64,000 nucleotides of DNA, taken from Sphingobium sp. GTDB taxonomy: Bacteria > Pseudomonadota > Alphaproteobacteria > Sphingomonadales > Sphingomonadaceae. The notes beneath the pieces were generated by a model, which was not told where the DNA came from, did not search any database, and saw only the letters and a program-made list of their open reading frames with translations. The DNA is taken from assembly GCA_035196065.1 (NCBI GenBank), contig CP136575.1, positions 711,001 through 775,000 of the forward strand, given 5' to 3'. The position numbers were made by a program, and so were the translations under genes. Shown here one piece after another: positions 25,481-35,724 of the stretch (its first letter is position 1; each line of letters begins with the position of its first letter).

Positions 25481-26900
25481 GCGATCTTTCCTGTTGTTGA
25501 GATAACAATTGCGTCTGATTTGCGTGTATCAACAATAGTACTAATGCAAACCATAAGAACTTCACGTCATGTATTGTGATTGTTGCTGCAATTAGAAGCG
25601 TTGATACAAATCCCAATGATAGATCCAAGAGGAAACCTCGTTCGCTGGAAACACTCGAGCGGACAGCCACATGGAGGGCTCTTTGAATTGTGAATAAAGG
25701 CACAGCAAGCCACAGAATAAGGCCAACAATGCCAGTTTCAGCAAGAATTTGGATATATGTGTTGTGTGCAGCCCATCCAACATGAACGAAGTATGAGGTC
25801 AAACCGTTTCCAAAAAACGGGGCGTTGCTCCACTCGTCCACCGCAAGGCCCCATAAGTTATAACGCTCGCCAGTAGTGCCGGACGTGTCGTTTAGCATGC
25901 TCGCCAATCGTTCTTGAAATGGGGGATAAAGAGAATAAGTTATCAGCGCTCCAATCGCCGCCACAACGCTGAAGCCGCCAAAAACCTTGCCACCCCTAGC
26001 AGCATGGTAAAATAATAGTGCAGTTGCCGCCAACATTCCCGACCGACTATATGAGCCGGCAATTTGAACGATGATCGCTGCGGAGCAAAGGAGCCATCCT
26101 AATCTCCGTTCAGGTTGCGACCTCGCGAGTGCGAGTGCAATAGCCAACCCGATTGTCAAAAGCGCACTAGCATAATTTGGCTCGTCACCTGGCCAAATGA
26201 GACGCGGCACAAGGCTGCCCGCTGAAAAAATGGCGACCCGTTGTTCGATTGCTACATCGCTAGCAGTTACCGCGTCTGCCATCAGTCCGTACAGAAAGGT
26301 GTCAGGGCCGAGCGTGACATGTGTGAATTTAACGAAAAGGGCGCTGCCAGCAGCCATCGCCCAGACCTCCATTAATGTCTTGGCGGTGCCTGATCGCGCA
26401 ACAAGCACCGTTCCCGCCAGGCAAAGCAAAACAGCCTGCCAATAAAATGTAACATATTTAAAAAAATATGTTGAATCTTCGAGCCAGAAAAAAGTTAAAA
26501 GCGCATATAATGAAAATAAAATTGCTGAAATTACGGATGGATATCGGAAGTTTTTTATGAAATTTAATTTTGTTATCTCAATAAATATTCTCGGCAATAA
26601 AGCCGCGGCCGCCCATGAAAAAGCTCCACCAGGTATGAGTAGTGATGCGCTCGGTGAATGCATTATAATTATTAAAAGAGCAATTCCTGCTTTCGCACTT
26701 AAATAATTAATATAAAAAACTATGGAAATAAATATGTATATTATTGTATTTGGTAATTGAGTTATTGAAGATATGAATATTAATATCCATGCAGAAATCA
26801 GAAAATACGTTTCTCTCCATTTCCATGGCGCACTTTTTTGACTAAAATACAAGATTTTTTCTTTATTATCAGGAGATTTTACGTACTGTTTATTGAGCAT
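25464..26900 (-). CDS. wzy: O-antigen polymerase/ligase family membrane protein (Wzy), cluster A
   Basis: The 478-residue protein has about 11-12 membrane helices and the Wzy_C periplasmic loop signature (FGNGLTSYFVHVGWAAHNTY then IQILAETGIVGLILWLAVP). In a Wzx/Wzy pathway it joins repeat units on undecaprenyl carrier in the periplasm. The first ~120 residues are extremely AT-rich. It lies between two glycosyltransferase genes and overlaps both. A WaaL-type ligase cannot be excluded from sequence, but cluster context favours Wzy. Confidence 0.8.
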   Translation of the reverse strand: MLNKQYVKSPDNKEKILYFSQKSAPWKWRETYFLISAWILIFISSITQLPNTIIYIFISIVFYINYLSAKAGIALLIIIMHSPSASLLIPGGAFSWAAAALLPRIFIEITKLNFIKNFRYPSVISAILFSLYALLTFFWLEDSTYFFKYVTFYWQAVLLCLAGTVLVARSGTAKTLMEVWAMAAGSALFVKFTHVTLGPDTFLYGLMADAVTASDVAIEQRVAIFSAGSLVPRLIWPGDEPNYASALLTIGLAIALALARSQPERRLGWLLCSAAIIVQIAGSYSRSGMLAATALLFYHAARGGKVFGGFSVVAAIGALITYSLYPPFQERLASMLNDTSGTTGERYNLWGLAVDEWSNAPFFGNGLTSYFVHVGWAAHNTYIQILAETGIVGLILWLAVPLFTIQRALHVAVRSSVSSERGFLLDLSLGFVSTLLIAATITIHDVKFLWFALVLLLIHANQTQLLSQQQERSHVQSA

Positions 26901-27885
26901 AGCAGGCCAAGATGCGTTTTGCGACCGTTTGCCATATCAAGCTCTGATTGCAGCCGTATCGTTCCATCGTACACGCTGAGATCGCATAAGCTAGAGCTCT
27001 CCAGTTGTTTGGGGGGAAGCGTCCAGCGAGACCAGCCTGACAACTTGGATGTACGGGCACTGTTTCGGACACTAGAACGGGAAGGCCCGCTGCATTGGCT
27101 TCCAGTAGGACTAATGGCATAACCTCGCGAAAACTCGGTAACAACATCAAAGATGCTGCTGCATAGGCTGAGTATAGGAGCTCGTCATCATGGCCGACGT
27201 ATCCCAAGAATGTGACCCTATCACCACCTTCCGTTCTGCAGCGTTCGTAATAAGCCATGTGCTCTGGGTGCGGCCTACCAATGAGTACCAAATCCCGACC
27301 AGATTCTTTACAAGCCTGAATAGATGCAAGTTGATTTTTATTCGGCTCGATGGATCCAACCTGCAAAATGAACTTTTCTTTTTTATATCGCTCACGAAAG
27401 AAATCAGGACTCGCCTTAAGAAAATTTTCCGACACACCATTAGGGATTATAGTGGTTGAACATGGGTTTACGTCGAAAAATTCGATTAGGGAATGCTGCT
27501 CTTGCTCAGTGAGGCATATTATTTTGTCAGCTAAGGACAAGAGATATGCCGACGCAGAAATATTTTTGTAAAAACCAGGAACGAAAGAGCTAAGCTTTAC
27601 CTTTGCGCCGAAGAATTTGTCGGTTTGAGAGGTTATATTGAACACTGGAGATACAATCACCTGCACTCCATTGCGAGCGTAGTGCCGTGCATATGCCAAA
27701 CCGCTCGGGTCTAAGGAAAATACATGACAAGTATCCAAATTACGTGGATCATAGTAATGCCAAGGGTTATAAAAATTGACGTTCACACCAAGGGACGTGA
27801 GGGCTGAGGCAGTTTCCCGGATTTGAATATGAAGTCCACCTTCATTCAGCCCGACATGCGGATATGTTACAAAGAGAATGTTCAT
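26890..27885 (-). CDS. Family 4 glycosyltransferase
   Basis: A 331-residue GT-B protein: MNILFVTYPHVGLNEGGLHI start, IIPNGVSENFLKASPDF, EKFILQVGSIEPNKNQLASI, and LPSFREVMPLVLLEANAAGL as the nucleotide-sugar E-x7-E motif. The substrate is unknown. It overlaps the acyltransferase before it (ATGA) and the polymerase after it. Confidence 0.85.
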   Translation of the reverse strand: MNILFVTYPHVGLNEGGLHIQIRETASALTSLGVNVNFYNPWHYYDPRNLDTCHVFSLDPSGLAYARHYARNGVQVIVSPVFNITSQTDKFFGAKVKLSSFVPGFYKNISASAYLLSLADKIICLTEQEQHSLIEFFDVNPCSTTIIPNGVSENFLKASPDFFRERYKKEKFILQVGSIEPNKNQLASIQACKESGRDLVLIGRPHPEHMAYYERCRTEGGDRVTFLGYVGHDDELLYSAYAAASLMLLPSFREVMPLVLLEANAAGLPVLVSETVPVHPSCQAGLAGRFPPNNWRALAYAISACTMERYGCNQSLIWQTVAKRILACYAQ

Positions 27886-28475
27886 TTTATCGTTTGCTTA
27901 TCTATATTCACGCACCGCGTGCGTACCAGCCTACCAGGGTTACCTACAAAGATCGCATTTTTTGGTACATCTTTGGTAACAACAGTACCAGCGCCAATTA
28001 TCGCTCCAGTTCCTACACGCACCCCTGATAGGATTATTACTCCAGCACCAATCCAAACATTATCTTCAATGTATATTTTTTTATAATCCCCCATGCCTTG
28101 TTGGTTCATAGGTTTATTAATGTCTATGAAGATATGATCTCTACCGTAGATAATAACACGCGGTCCCATCATAACGTCGCACCCTATTTCTATTTCTGCT
28201 CTGATCCAAGCATCGACGCCGATTCCGCTCCTACTTCCAATTGAAATTCCATCGCCAAAACCGAAGTCTGCACCTTTCTCAACATTGACGTCGGCGCCAC
28301 AAGAACGGAAGAGGCGCTTGGCGGCCGCGAAGCGAAGTTGGCGAGCCACGCCTCCTCCTGGATAGCCACTGATCGGTAGACGCTTAGCCAGTGAGTAATA
28401 AAATAAAAATGCAAACCACTTGGTTCCCTTTACGACCAATTTCTTCGATTTTCTTAATAAAAGTGACATGCTCAT
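27882..28475 (-). CDS. Hexapeptide acyltransferase (maltose/galactoside O-acetyltransferase type)
   Basis: 197 residues, with hexapeptide coils GISIGSRSGIGVDAWIRAEI, IEIGCDVMMGPRVIIYGRDH (catalytic histidine), YIEDNVWIGAGVIILSGVRV and IIGAGTVVTKDVPKNAIFVG. This is the WcaF/LacA-like family that O-acetylates sugars using acetyl-CoA. It is probably the first intact gene after the broken flippase in cluster A. Confidence 0.85.
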   Translation of the reverse strand: MSMSLLLRKSKKLVVKGTKWFAFLFYYSLAKRLPISGYPGGGVARQLRFAAAKRLFRSCGADVNVEKGADFGFGDGISIGSRSGIGVDAWIRAEIEIGCDVMMGPRVIIYGRDHIFIDINKPMNQQGMGDYKKIYIEDNVWIGAGVIILSGVRVGTGAIIGAGTVVTKDVPKNAIFVGNPGRLVRTRCVNIDKQTIK

Positions 28476-28665
28476 AATTGTTGAATCTTTTTAGAATTTA
28501 TTGGCCAAATCCGGTATTCACTGAGGGTATGAGTTTCAGTTTTGTTGAGTTCTGATCGAGCTTGATTGGCGTTGATGTTTGATATTGGGGGTGCCTGTCT
28601 ATTCGGGCGCCGCCTTTTAGGTGTTGCCACAGCTTAAAGCAGTATTCTGTCATCAAAACCATATA

Positions 28666-30106
28666 TTATCGACGCACCAGGCTTCGTAAAGTTGTGGCGA
28701 ATGCCAGTACTATACAAACGGTCAAAACGCTTAAAACTACGATCCTAAAAGACAGCGCGGGCGCCCAAATGGTCATTGCGAAACAAAGTGTGAAGAGGAC
28801 GCCACACGCAGAAATGCCTAAGATCATTGGATTTTTCATGTCAACCTCCATGTAGAGCTTTAATGCCGTCCCAGAAAGGCCGGCTCCCAGAATGGCTGTC
28901 GCCAGCATTGCTGCTGCTGCGCCTTTGGCACCTAAGCAAGGAACAAGGAAATATGCTCCAGCAATCATTACAAAAATTTGCGCTGCAGCAAAATATAGCA
29001 CTATCCTACCGTGCCCCCGGGCAATCAATGCGGTGGCCATAAGTAGGTTCGCTCCTGAGGGCACGAGCCATATAGACAACAGCCAGGATACATCCGTTGA
29101 ACCATCTAACTTCCCAGCGTACAATAATATATTTATCTCGGGGCCAAGAATTATGAGACTGGAAGAGATCAGAAATGACATGGTTAGAAGAGAGTAATAT
29201 GCAATTTTGAATGACCTAATATCGAAATCTTCTTCAACAAATTTCCTTTGCAGTATTGGCCTAATGGGATCTAATATTCTCAATGAAACGGATGGTATTT
29301 GTAACGCGAGATTAAATATAGCAAGATGAGAAACATTTCCACCAAATGAAAGAAGGGATACATCTACAATTTTCATCTGCATTAAAGATAGAAGAGAGGT
29401 TGCATAAATGCTAGCATAACGAATAAATATCCGTTTTAAATTTTTTATACCATCGATAAAGAAAAATGCAGTAATATTTATTTTATATGAAAAATAAATA
29501 ATTCCAAATCCCAGTAATTCTACTTATGGGCCATGATAAACAAATAAGTTCTAGCTTATAATTACTAAAAAGTGCCAAAATTGATAAAATTAACCGTTGA
29601 ATTTCGGCGTTCATTAAAATTTTTGCGGAGTCGGCAGCTTTTCCATCTGCGATTTTGATGATGGTACCATTTTGAAATAGGATATTTAAAGCTATACAAG
29701 GTATGGACAATAGGAAAGCGTTGCGCGTGGGAGTAGCCATGCTCTGCGAAAAAAATCCGATTAGCAAAACGATACCCATGATCGCTACAAGTGCCTGAGC
29801 AACTCCTTGCCCGAGATAATAGGTTTGGAGTTGCCCGCTCTCAGGCGGATACACATGCGGCGCTTCTTGGATGATAGATGAGCGAAGTCCGCAGTCTACC
29901 AAAACAGAAACTATCTGAGTTATAAGCAAAACTTGAAAGTAGGTTCCGAGCTCTTCAAGAGACAAGAACCGCGCGGCACAAAATATTATTATAGTTGATA
30001 TTAAAACATTTACGACAGCAGATGTCGCATTGCTTAAATATTTATTTGCAACAATTTTTCGTAAATTTATCAAGATAGATGCAGACCATTCAATAAAAGA
30101 TGGCAA
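28666..30106 (-). pseudogene. wzx: Wzx-type flippase broken by a frameshift
   Basis: Two frames make one polysaccharide flippase. The front half (30106 to 29483) has ANKYLSNATSAVVNVLISTI and CAARFLSLEELGTYFQVLLI. The rear half (28666 to ~29500) includes FNLALQIPSVSLRILDPIRP and LSIWLVPSGANLLMATALIA. Between them the second frame stays open through GFGIIYFSYKINIT...FIRYASIYATSL, so removing one base from the CCC at 29510-29512 restores a single protein of about 480 residues with 12 helices. Cluster B has an intact Wzx (49418), which may substitute. A sequencing error is the other explanation. Confidence 0.8.
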
Positions 30107-30216
30107 TAATTCGACAAAATTGAATTTTATTTGTATTAAATTTCGTTGTGTCTAGAATGTAGGGTATGAATTTTATAAAATCAAAAATTTGTTCGACTAG
30201 CGAATTGAGTTCGCGT

Positions 30217-30378
30217 TCAAGTGTAGTGCGAGTGAGTTACTCGTTCTTCGTGCAGCACAAAGCGAGGTTCAACTAGTTTAATTCGGTTTTCTGATTCCAA
30301 AATCATGCCGATACAGTGCTGAACAAGTTTCACAACCGCATCGCCTTTGGCGCCGTGTAGGATAAGGATCGCCATGCA
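30217..30378 (-). pseudogene. Remnant of a second WbuB-like glycosyltransferase
   Basis: Directly after the heparinase gene a 53-codon frame reads CMAILILHGAKGDAVVKLV, QHCIGMILESENRIKLVE, then LHEE. It aligns with ECMGMAIPILHGVEGESAEIV, HDIGLTFEPENHVELTE, LHDD of the intact transferase at 16949. About 310 N-terminal residues are missing and the end has drifted. Gene order (heparinase, then transferase) is the same as at 16.9-18.4 kb. Confidence 0.75.
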
Positions 30379-30383
30379 TGCGA

Positions 30384-32012
30384 TTATTTACTTTCTACGC
30401 TCAGGCTAGCGCGACCGGCATGTATGGGAAGGACGAGGCAGTAATTTGGGATGCTGACGCCGAATTCTGGATGCCACGTTGAGCCTTCAAGACGAAGCGG
30501 CTCACTGCAGCTTAGCAGTCGCAGTTGCTGCCCGCCGGGTACCTCGAGCAAAACGCAATCCTCAGTTATCGAAGTAACAATGACCGAGGGGTGCAAATGG
30601 AACCGGGCCTCACACTGTGCCTTCGAACTGATAGTATCTATGATGAGCAAGCGGGACTTTTTCAGTTCGAAATGACGAGTGACAAGTGGTCGTCCCGGCA
30701 GGTGCCGGTATCCGTTATGTGCCGCTTGCGCAAACTGAGCCCCGCTCCCGTCTACACCGACGGTGACTGCTAGCGGTTTGGCGCGTCGGCCAACTCGAAA
30801 CCCAGACCACACTTCAGACGAATTGTGTCCTTCTATGATTACCGTGTTATGAGCTGCTGTTCCCCGCTGTCGGAGTCGTTCTGGTCCGGTACCGTATTCG
30901 GATATACCCGAATTCACAAAGATGCGGTGTCCGGCCCAAGACAGTTCGAAACTCAGTGTATCGGCATGGGCATGACCGGGGAGATAGTCGGGTCCAATCT
31001 GCGCAAGATCGGCCAGTAGGGTAAATTTGCCGACTTCCATTCTGACGTACCCGCTGCTTTCCAGATGCGTCAGCGCGGGCACAATCTCTTTTGTCTTTAT
31101 ATCAAGACGGCGAGCGTAGCCTGAGAGTTCTGTATTGCTGGGGGCGATGCCGAACGCTGTATCATTGAAAAAGGCGAGGTAGCCGTCGGGATGGCTCATC
31201 ACCTGCAGCCATCGCAGCATCAATGGAACGTGCGTAAGCCAACTTGTTACGAGATCTTTTCGCCCGAAAGCTTTAGCTATGTTGATGAGGTCAAGCATAT
31301 CTTCGAGGGCTAAGGCGTGATACATTGGACTTAGCTCAAATTGTCCGCCATCTGGCCCTATTTGTTCGGAGATCTCGCGCTTCAGGACGTTCAGGCCGCA
31401 CTCGAGCCAACTTTGCGCTTCTTTTCCTGAGAAATATAAGCCTGCGAAGATGAGTGCTTTAGCGTTGGAGAAGAGGTGATTGCCGAGAAGGTGCCATTCC
31501 AGCCTGCGAGCCAACCAGCGGGTTTGAACGGCAAGACTGGCGATTGCTTCTTCAGGCAAGGCGTTGCCGGCTAACGCCCATTTGATCCAGTTCACGATCC
31601 GCAGTGATGTCGGATATGGTTCCCATCCGGAGCCTTGGCCGGGCAAGTTCGCACTGATCCACTTGCGCATTAGCACTTTGTGCCAACCAAGTCGCTCTTC
31701 GGATGCCTCGGCATTCAAGTCGTCGAAATAGTGCTGATTGTAGCGCCATAGCTTGGCCTTTGCCGGATTGTCCCACCCCAGCTCGGCAAGACTGCCCGCT
31801 TCATTAAGGAACCAGAAACATTGCGGTGCTATAAGGCTGGGTGCGCGTCGGGCTGGAACCTGCCAACTCCCGCACTGCTTCCGCAATTTCGGCGCTGTTG
31901 AAAGGTCTGGCTGCGGTCGAGCCAGCCAGAACAACGGTCGCCCATAAATCTGCACAGGACGTAGATGCCTCACCGTGCGCCATAGACGGGCCGCGTCGCG
32001 CAGTCGTTTCAT
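30384..32012 (-). CDS. Heparinase II/III family protein
   Basis: The 542-residue protein has an N-terminal alpha/alpha-toroid (LFWLARP, FWFLNEAGSLAELGWDNPAK, WHLLGNHLFSNAKALIFAGL) and a C-terminal beta-sheet Hepar_II_III domain with LADLAQIGPDYLPGHAHADTLSFELSW-like residues (catalytic-type His-Ala-His-Ala-Asp) and GTAAHNTVIIEGHNSSEVW. Members in surface polysaccharide clusters are thought to act as lyases or to help processing or export; the exact role is not established. It overlaps the methyltransferase gene upstream by four bases and is followed by a transferase remnant. Confidence 0.82.
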   Translation of the reverse strand: MKRLRDAARLWRTVRHLRPVQIYGRPLFWLARPQPDLSTAPKLRKQCGSWQVPARRAPSLIAPQCFWFLNEAGSLAELGWDNPAKAKLWRYNQHYFDDLNAEASEERLGWHKVLMRKWISANLPGQGSGWEPYPTSLRIVNWIKWALAGNALPEEAIASLAVQTRWLARRLEWHLLGNHLFSNAKALIFAGLYFSGKEAQSWLECGLNVLKREISEQIGPDGGQFELSPMYHALALEDMLDLINIAKAFGRKDLVTSWLTHVPLMLRWLQVMSHPDGYLAFFNDTAFGIAPSNTELSGYARRLDIKTKEIVPALTHLESSGYVRMEVGKFTLLADLAQIGPDYLPGHAHADTLSFELSWAGHRIFVNSGISEYGTGPERLRQRGTAAHNTVIIEGHNSSEVWSGFRVGRRAKPLAVTVGVDGSGAQFAQAAHNGYRHLPGRPLVTRHFELKKSRLLIIDTISSKAQCEARFHLHPSVIVTSITEDCVLLEVPGGQQLRLLSCSEPLRLEGSTWHPEFGVSIPNYCLVLPIHAGRASLSVESK

Positions 32013-32737
32013 GGGGTTTCGGAAGTAGGCTTCTGAAGATCCGCAATCAGCAGGATACGGAATTGGGCCAGTCCAGAAAAGCAGTTGACTAGGCGCTCGT
32101 AAGCTATGCCGAAAAGATAGCTCATTGCGGTGATCCGCAAATACTCCGGTCGACTTTCGATTAATTCCACCCTTCGAACAACAAATCCGCTACGATTAGC
32201 CAATTCCTGCACATCGTGCGGCGTGTTTGCTCTATATACGGTCGGAAAGGTGTCGACTTCGTCCCGTCCACGTAGTCGGTTAATGAACTGGTGGAAGCGG
32301 TGAGGCGTCATCCTTGCGATCAGTGGCATATAGTGCCAGCGGTTTGGGGTTTTGAAAAGCAGACGGCCGCCGGGCTTGAGGACGCGCGCGGCTTCTTTCA
32401 AGACCAGTTCCGGCTGCTCGAGATGTTCGAACACATTGTCAGAAAAGATTAGGTCGAAGCTGTTATCAGGATAGGGAATGGAATTAGCATCGCAAACCTG
32501 TCCCTCGTCGAGATAAGGATTATCGATCACTCTAGGGTCGAGGTCGATCCCGCAGATGCGTCTGGCTTTACCGCGGAAGTTCATGACAGCAATAATGCCT
32601 GCCCCGGCGCCGAGATCGAGAACGTTGTCATTGGCCCTTAGGACGGCATGGATACGTTCCGCAAATATTTGGTCATCCCAATTACCGTTCACGGCCGGAT
32701 AAAAATGGCTGTCCATTCTGGCGATCATTTTACTCAT
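32009..32737 (-). CDS. Class I SAM-dependent methyltransferase
   Basis: 242 residues: SAM site NVLDLGAGAGIIAVMN (~38-53), DLDPRVIDNP, SFDLIFSDNVFEHLEQPELV and RVLKPGGRLLFKTPN are the Methyltransf_11 motifs. The product could methylate a sugar or the glycan end. It precedes and overlaps the heparinase gene and follows wecC after a 160-bp gap, in which a GCGGTAGC element lies on the transcribed strand. Confidence 0.85.
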   Translation of the reverse strand: MSKMIARMDSHFYPAVNGNWDDQIFAERIHAVLRANDNVLDLGAGAGIIAVMNFRGKARRICGIDLDPRVIDNPYLDEGQVCDANSIPYPDNSFDLIFSDNVFEHLEQPELVLKEAARVLKPGGRLLFKTPNRWHYMPLIARMTPHRFHQFINRLRGRDEVDTFPTVYRANTPHDVQELANRSGFVVRRVELIESRPEYLRITAMSYLFGIAYERLVNCFSGLAQFRILLIADLQKPTSETP

Positions 32738-32901
32738 CGGACTGGGCTTCCTGCTTCGTTCGAAAGACGTTAAATCTCGAATATCTAATTCTGACTAATC
32801 TGTGGGTTAGAATTAGCGTGGCCACAAAATTCGCAAATGCTCCGAATTGTGTTCTTGCTTCGGTACGAGAGCTACCGCCCCGATATCCCAAGGAGACGCG
32901 A

Positions 32902-34185
32902 TTATGATTCAATATTAGATGACCACACACCTCTAGCGTCCACAATTAGCCCCGCAGGTGCAGGTACGGATTTGAATGATTGATGATCTACAAGCATTAC
33001 ATGAATATCAGCCTTTGCAGCATCTGCAAAAGAAACCAATCGAGCTTTGCTAAGTCCGGACGGCAGCGTCTTGATATTTGGCTCGATAATTAAGATCGCG
33101 CCAGGAATGGTAGAGGTCAGATCGCGCGCGATTTCCAGAGCAGGACTTTCGCGTAAATCGTCTATGTCTGGCTTGAAGGCCAGGCCATAGATCGCTAGCG
33201 TCACATCATATGCTGAGCGTGCGGGGTTGCTCATCAAGACAGCGCCGATCGCTCTCGTGACCTTTTCAATCACCCATTTGGGCTTGGCGTCGTTCACCTC
33301 TCGTGCAGTGCGAATGAGCCGTGCGTGTTCAGGCGCCGATGACACAATGAACCAGGGATCAACTGCGATGCAGTGGCCGCCAACGCCCGGGCCGGGCTGT
33401 AGAATGTTAACACGCGGATGGCGGTTTGCCAGCGAGATAAGCTCCCAGACGTTGATATCCAATGTGTCGCAAATCAGTGACAGCTCGTTAGCGAAAGCGA
33501 TATTGACGTCGCGAAAACTATTTTCCGTAAGTTTAGCCATTTCGGCGACCTGTGGATTGGCTGCAATTATGCAATCGCCGCTCACGAACATCTTGTAGAG
33601 TAAAGCAGCTTCTCGTGAACAGCGACGGGTTATGCCGCCGATTATACGGTCGTTTGTGATTAACTCCTGCATCACTTTGCCGGGCAGAACACGTTCCGGG
33701 CAATGCGCAATTCGAATGTCTGATCCCTCACCAACCTTCTGTGGGAAGGACAGATCAGGTCGAGCCTCGGCGAGCCAGTCGGCCATCGCAAGAGTTGCGC
33801 CAACCGGAGACGTTGATTCGAGAACTACCAGATCGCCTGATCTGAGAACGGGCGCGATGGCTCGCGATGCGGCTTCGATGTAGCTCAGATCTGGCTCGTG
33901 ATTCTCGCCTTTGAACGGTGTTGGCACCGCAATCAGGAACGCGTCAGCCGCCTCGGGTATGGTCGTGGCGCGCAGGTAACCTTGTGAGACCGCGGATTGC
34001 ACGACGATATCGAGGTCTGGTTCAATGATGTGGATCTCGCCGCGATTGATCGTTTCGACAATGCTACGGTTTACGTCGACGCCGATCACTTCGATCTTTC
34101 GGGACGCGAACATCGCCGCGGTCGGCAAACCAATATAGCCGAGCCCGATGACTGAAATCCTACGGACAGATAGTTGATTTTCCAT
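32902..34185 (-). CDS. wecC: UDP-N-acetyl-D-mannosamine dehydrogenase
   Basis: 427 residues of the UDP-glucose/GDP-mannose dehydrogenase family: NAD site ISVIGLGYIGLPTAAMFAS (~10-28), VPTPFKGENHEPDLSYI, ESTSPVGAT, and the active-site cysteine in GPGVGGHCIAVDPWF (~270). It oxidises UDP-ManNAc twice to UDP-ManNAcA. The assignment rests on adjacency to wecB (the stop and start are contiguous) and on WecC-like sequence. It provides the acidic sugar of cluster A. Confidence 0.9.
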   Translation of the reverse strand: MENQLSVRRISVIGLGYIGLPTAAMFASRKIEVIGVDVNRSIVETINRGEIHIIEPDLDIVVQSAVSQGYLRATTIPEAADAFLIAVPTPFKGENHEPDLSYIEAASRAIAPVLRSGDLVVLESTSPVGATLAMADWLAEARPDLSFPQKVGEGSDIRIAHCPERVLPGKVMQELITNDRIIGGITRRCSREAALLYKMFVSGDCIIAANPQVAEMAKLTENSFRDVNIAFANELSLICDTLDINVWELISLANRHPRVNILQPGPGVGGHCIAVDPWFIVSSAPEHARLIRTAREVNDAKPKWVIEKVTRAIGAVLMSNPARSAYDVTLAIYGLAFKPDIDDLRESPALEIARDLTSTIPGAILIIEPNIKTLPSGLSKARLVSFADAAKADIHVMLVDHQSFKSVPAPAGLIVDARGVWSSNIES

Positions 34186-35337
34186 TTAAGTTCCAGGGCA
34201 GTTGAGATTGTCTGTGTTTGCTTGAATGCTCGCTATGATACGCTTGGCGGCAAAGCCGTCACCGTAAGGATTGTGCGCAAAGCTCATCGCGTCGTAAACC
34301 GCTTGATCATCAAGCAAGCTATTTACAGAAGAGACGATCAAATCTTCATTAGTTCCAACGAGGCGCACCGTTCCTGCATCTAATGCTTCGGGGCGCTCCG
34401 TGGTGTCACGCATAACCAAAACTGGCTTTCCAAGTGTAGGCGCTTCTTCTTGGACGCCCCCGGAATCAGTTAAAATCAGAGTTGAACGGTACATGAGATA
34501 TACGAACGGAAGGTAATCTTGCGGTTCGATCAAGCGCACGTTGGAAAGCCCTGAAAGTAGCGCTTCAACTGGCCCTTTCACATTTGGATTAAGATGGACA
34601 GGGTAAATGATTTCTACATCAGTCCGCTTAGCTATACGTCGCAATGCGCCACAGATCCGCTCGAAGCCACCGCCAAAGCTTTCGCGACGATGACCAGTGA
34701 CAAGTATCATTCTTCGTGAAGGATCAAGTGGTAGTCTTGCATCCAGATTCTGTGCTAGGATTAAGTCGCTCTCAATTCGTGCGACGACTTCCTTAAGCGC
34801 GTCGATCACCGTGTTACCGGTGACATGGATATAATCAGAGGGGACATTTTCGGCGATTAAGTTTTGACGTGAGCGCTCTGTTGGCGCGAAATGAAGCCGC
34901 GTGATTGCACCTGCAACCTTCCGATTCACCTCCTCTGGCCAAGGAGATAGGATATTTCCGGTGCGGAGGCCGGCTTCGACGTGGCCAACTGGAATGCGTT
35001 GATAATAGGCAGCAAGTGATGCAGCTAATGCTGTTGTTGTATCCCCGTGGACTAATATGAGGTCAGGGCGATAGTCTTCAAGAACGGGCTTAAGCCCATA
35101 GAGCACATTAGCCGTAAGATCCGTCAGGTCTTGCCCCGGCTTCATGAGGTCAAGATCATAGTTCGGAATAATCTGAAAGAGTTCAAGAACCTGATCGAGC
35201 ATCTCTCGATGCTGCGCTGTTACGCACACACGGGAGTCGATTTGATCGGCGGCAGCAAGCGCCTTCACTACTGGCGCCATTTTGATTGCCTCGGGTCTTG
35301 TTCCGAATACCGATAAGACACGAAATGAAGTAACCAT
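34186..35337 (-). CDS. wecB: UDP-N-acetylglucosamine 2-epimerase (non-hydrolysing)
   Basis: 383 residues with the WecB signature: [88 protein letters not shown] and [19 protein letters not shown]. It converts UDP-GlcNAc to UDP-ManNAc, the substrate of the adjacent wecC product. It is the most upstream gene of cluster A on the minus strand; its promoter should lie in the 35.3-35.7 kb gap. Confidence 0.95.
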   Translation of the reverse strand: MVTSFRVLSVFGTRPEAIKMAPVVKALAAADQIDSRVCVTAQHREMLDQVLELFQIIPNYDLDLMKPGQDLTDLTANVLYGLKPVLEDYRPDLILVHGDTTTALAASLAAYYQRIPVGHVEAGLRTGNILSPWPEEVNRKVAGAITRLHFAPTERSRQNLIAENVPSDYIHVTGNTVIDALKEVVARIESDLILAQNLDARLPLDPSRRMILVTGHRRESFGGGFERICGALRRIAKRTDVEIIYPVHLNPNVKGPVEALLSGLSNVRLIEPQDYLPFVYLMYRSTLILTDSGGVQEEAPTLGKPVLVMRDTTERPEALDAGTVRLVGTNEDLIVSSVNSLLDDQAVYDAMSFAHNPYGDGFAAKRIIASIQANTDNLNCPGT

Positions 35338-35724
35338 GATTATTTATTCCAAGATATCAAAAATAAGTAAGGGTAAGACATCGGTTCAATGCAACTTAGC
35401 CGCGAGCGCCATATGCCTCAAAAACTAATTGTACGTCTGGCATATTCGTCTGGTTGGTTATGCAATTGTGAACATCATCGACGGCGATTTAGAGGGGTCT
35501 CATCAGCCTGGCGCTTTCATCCAGTGTTTTTTTGCGTTCAAGCTGGCGCAGCAGTTTTAAGGTATTCGTCTCTCTCTATCCTAATTTGCATTAGCTGTTT
35601 CTATGGATAGTTTTGGGTGCTGAAGGCCCCAAGATTTTTTTGGCCAACACATGCCCTAACGGCCGAACTCTTAAGAATGAATATTGCGGTAGGCCATTTA
35701 TCTTGCCAGTTGGTTTGCAACGCT
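35338..35724. other. 387-bp AT-rich intergenic region upstream of wecB
   Basis: I see no gene here. It should contain the promoter of the wecB-wecC transcript and the end of the MarR gene transcript. No clear terminator or palindrome stands out. Confidence 0.5.

Noticed and set aside
28476-28665. Possible gene remnant between the acyltransferase and wzx
   Set aside because: A minus-strand frame (FKLWQHLKGGARID) is open for a short distance but I cannot match it to any family.
35338-35724. Short ORFs in the gap upstream of wecB
   Set aside because: They lack start context and any family match; this is an AT-rich promoter gap.
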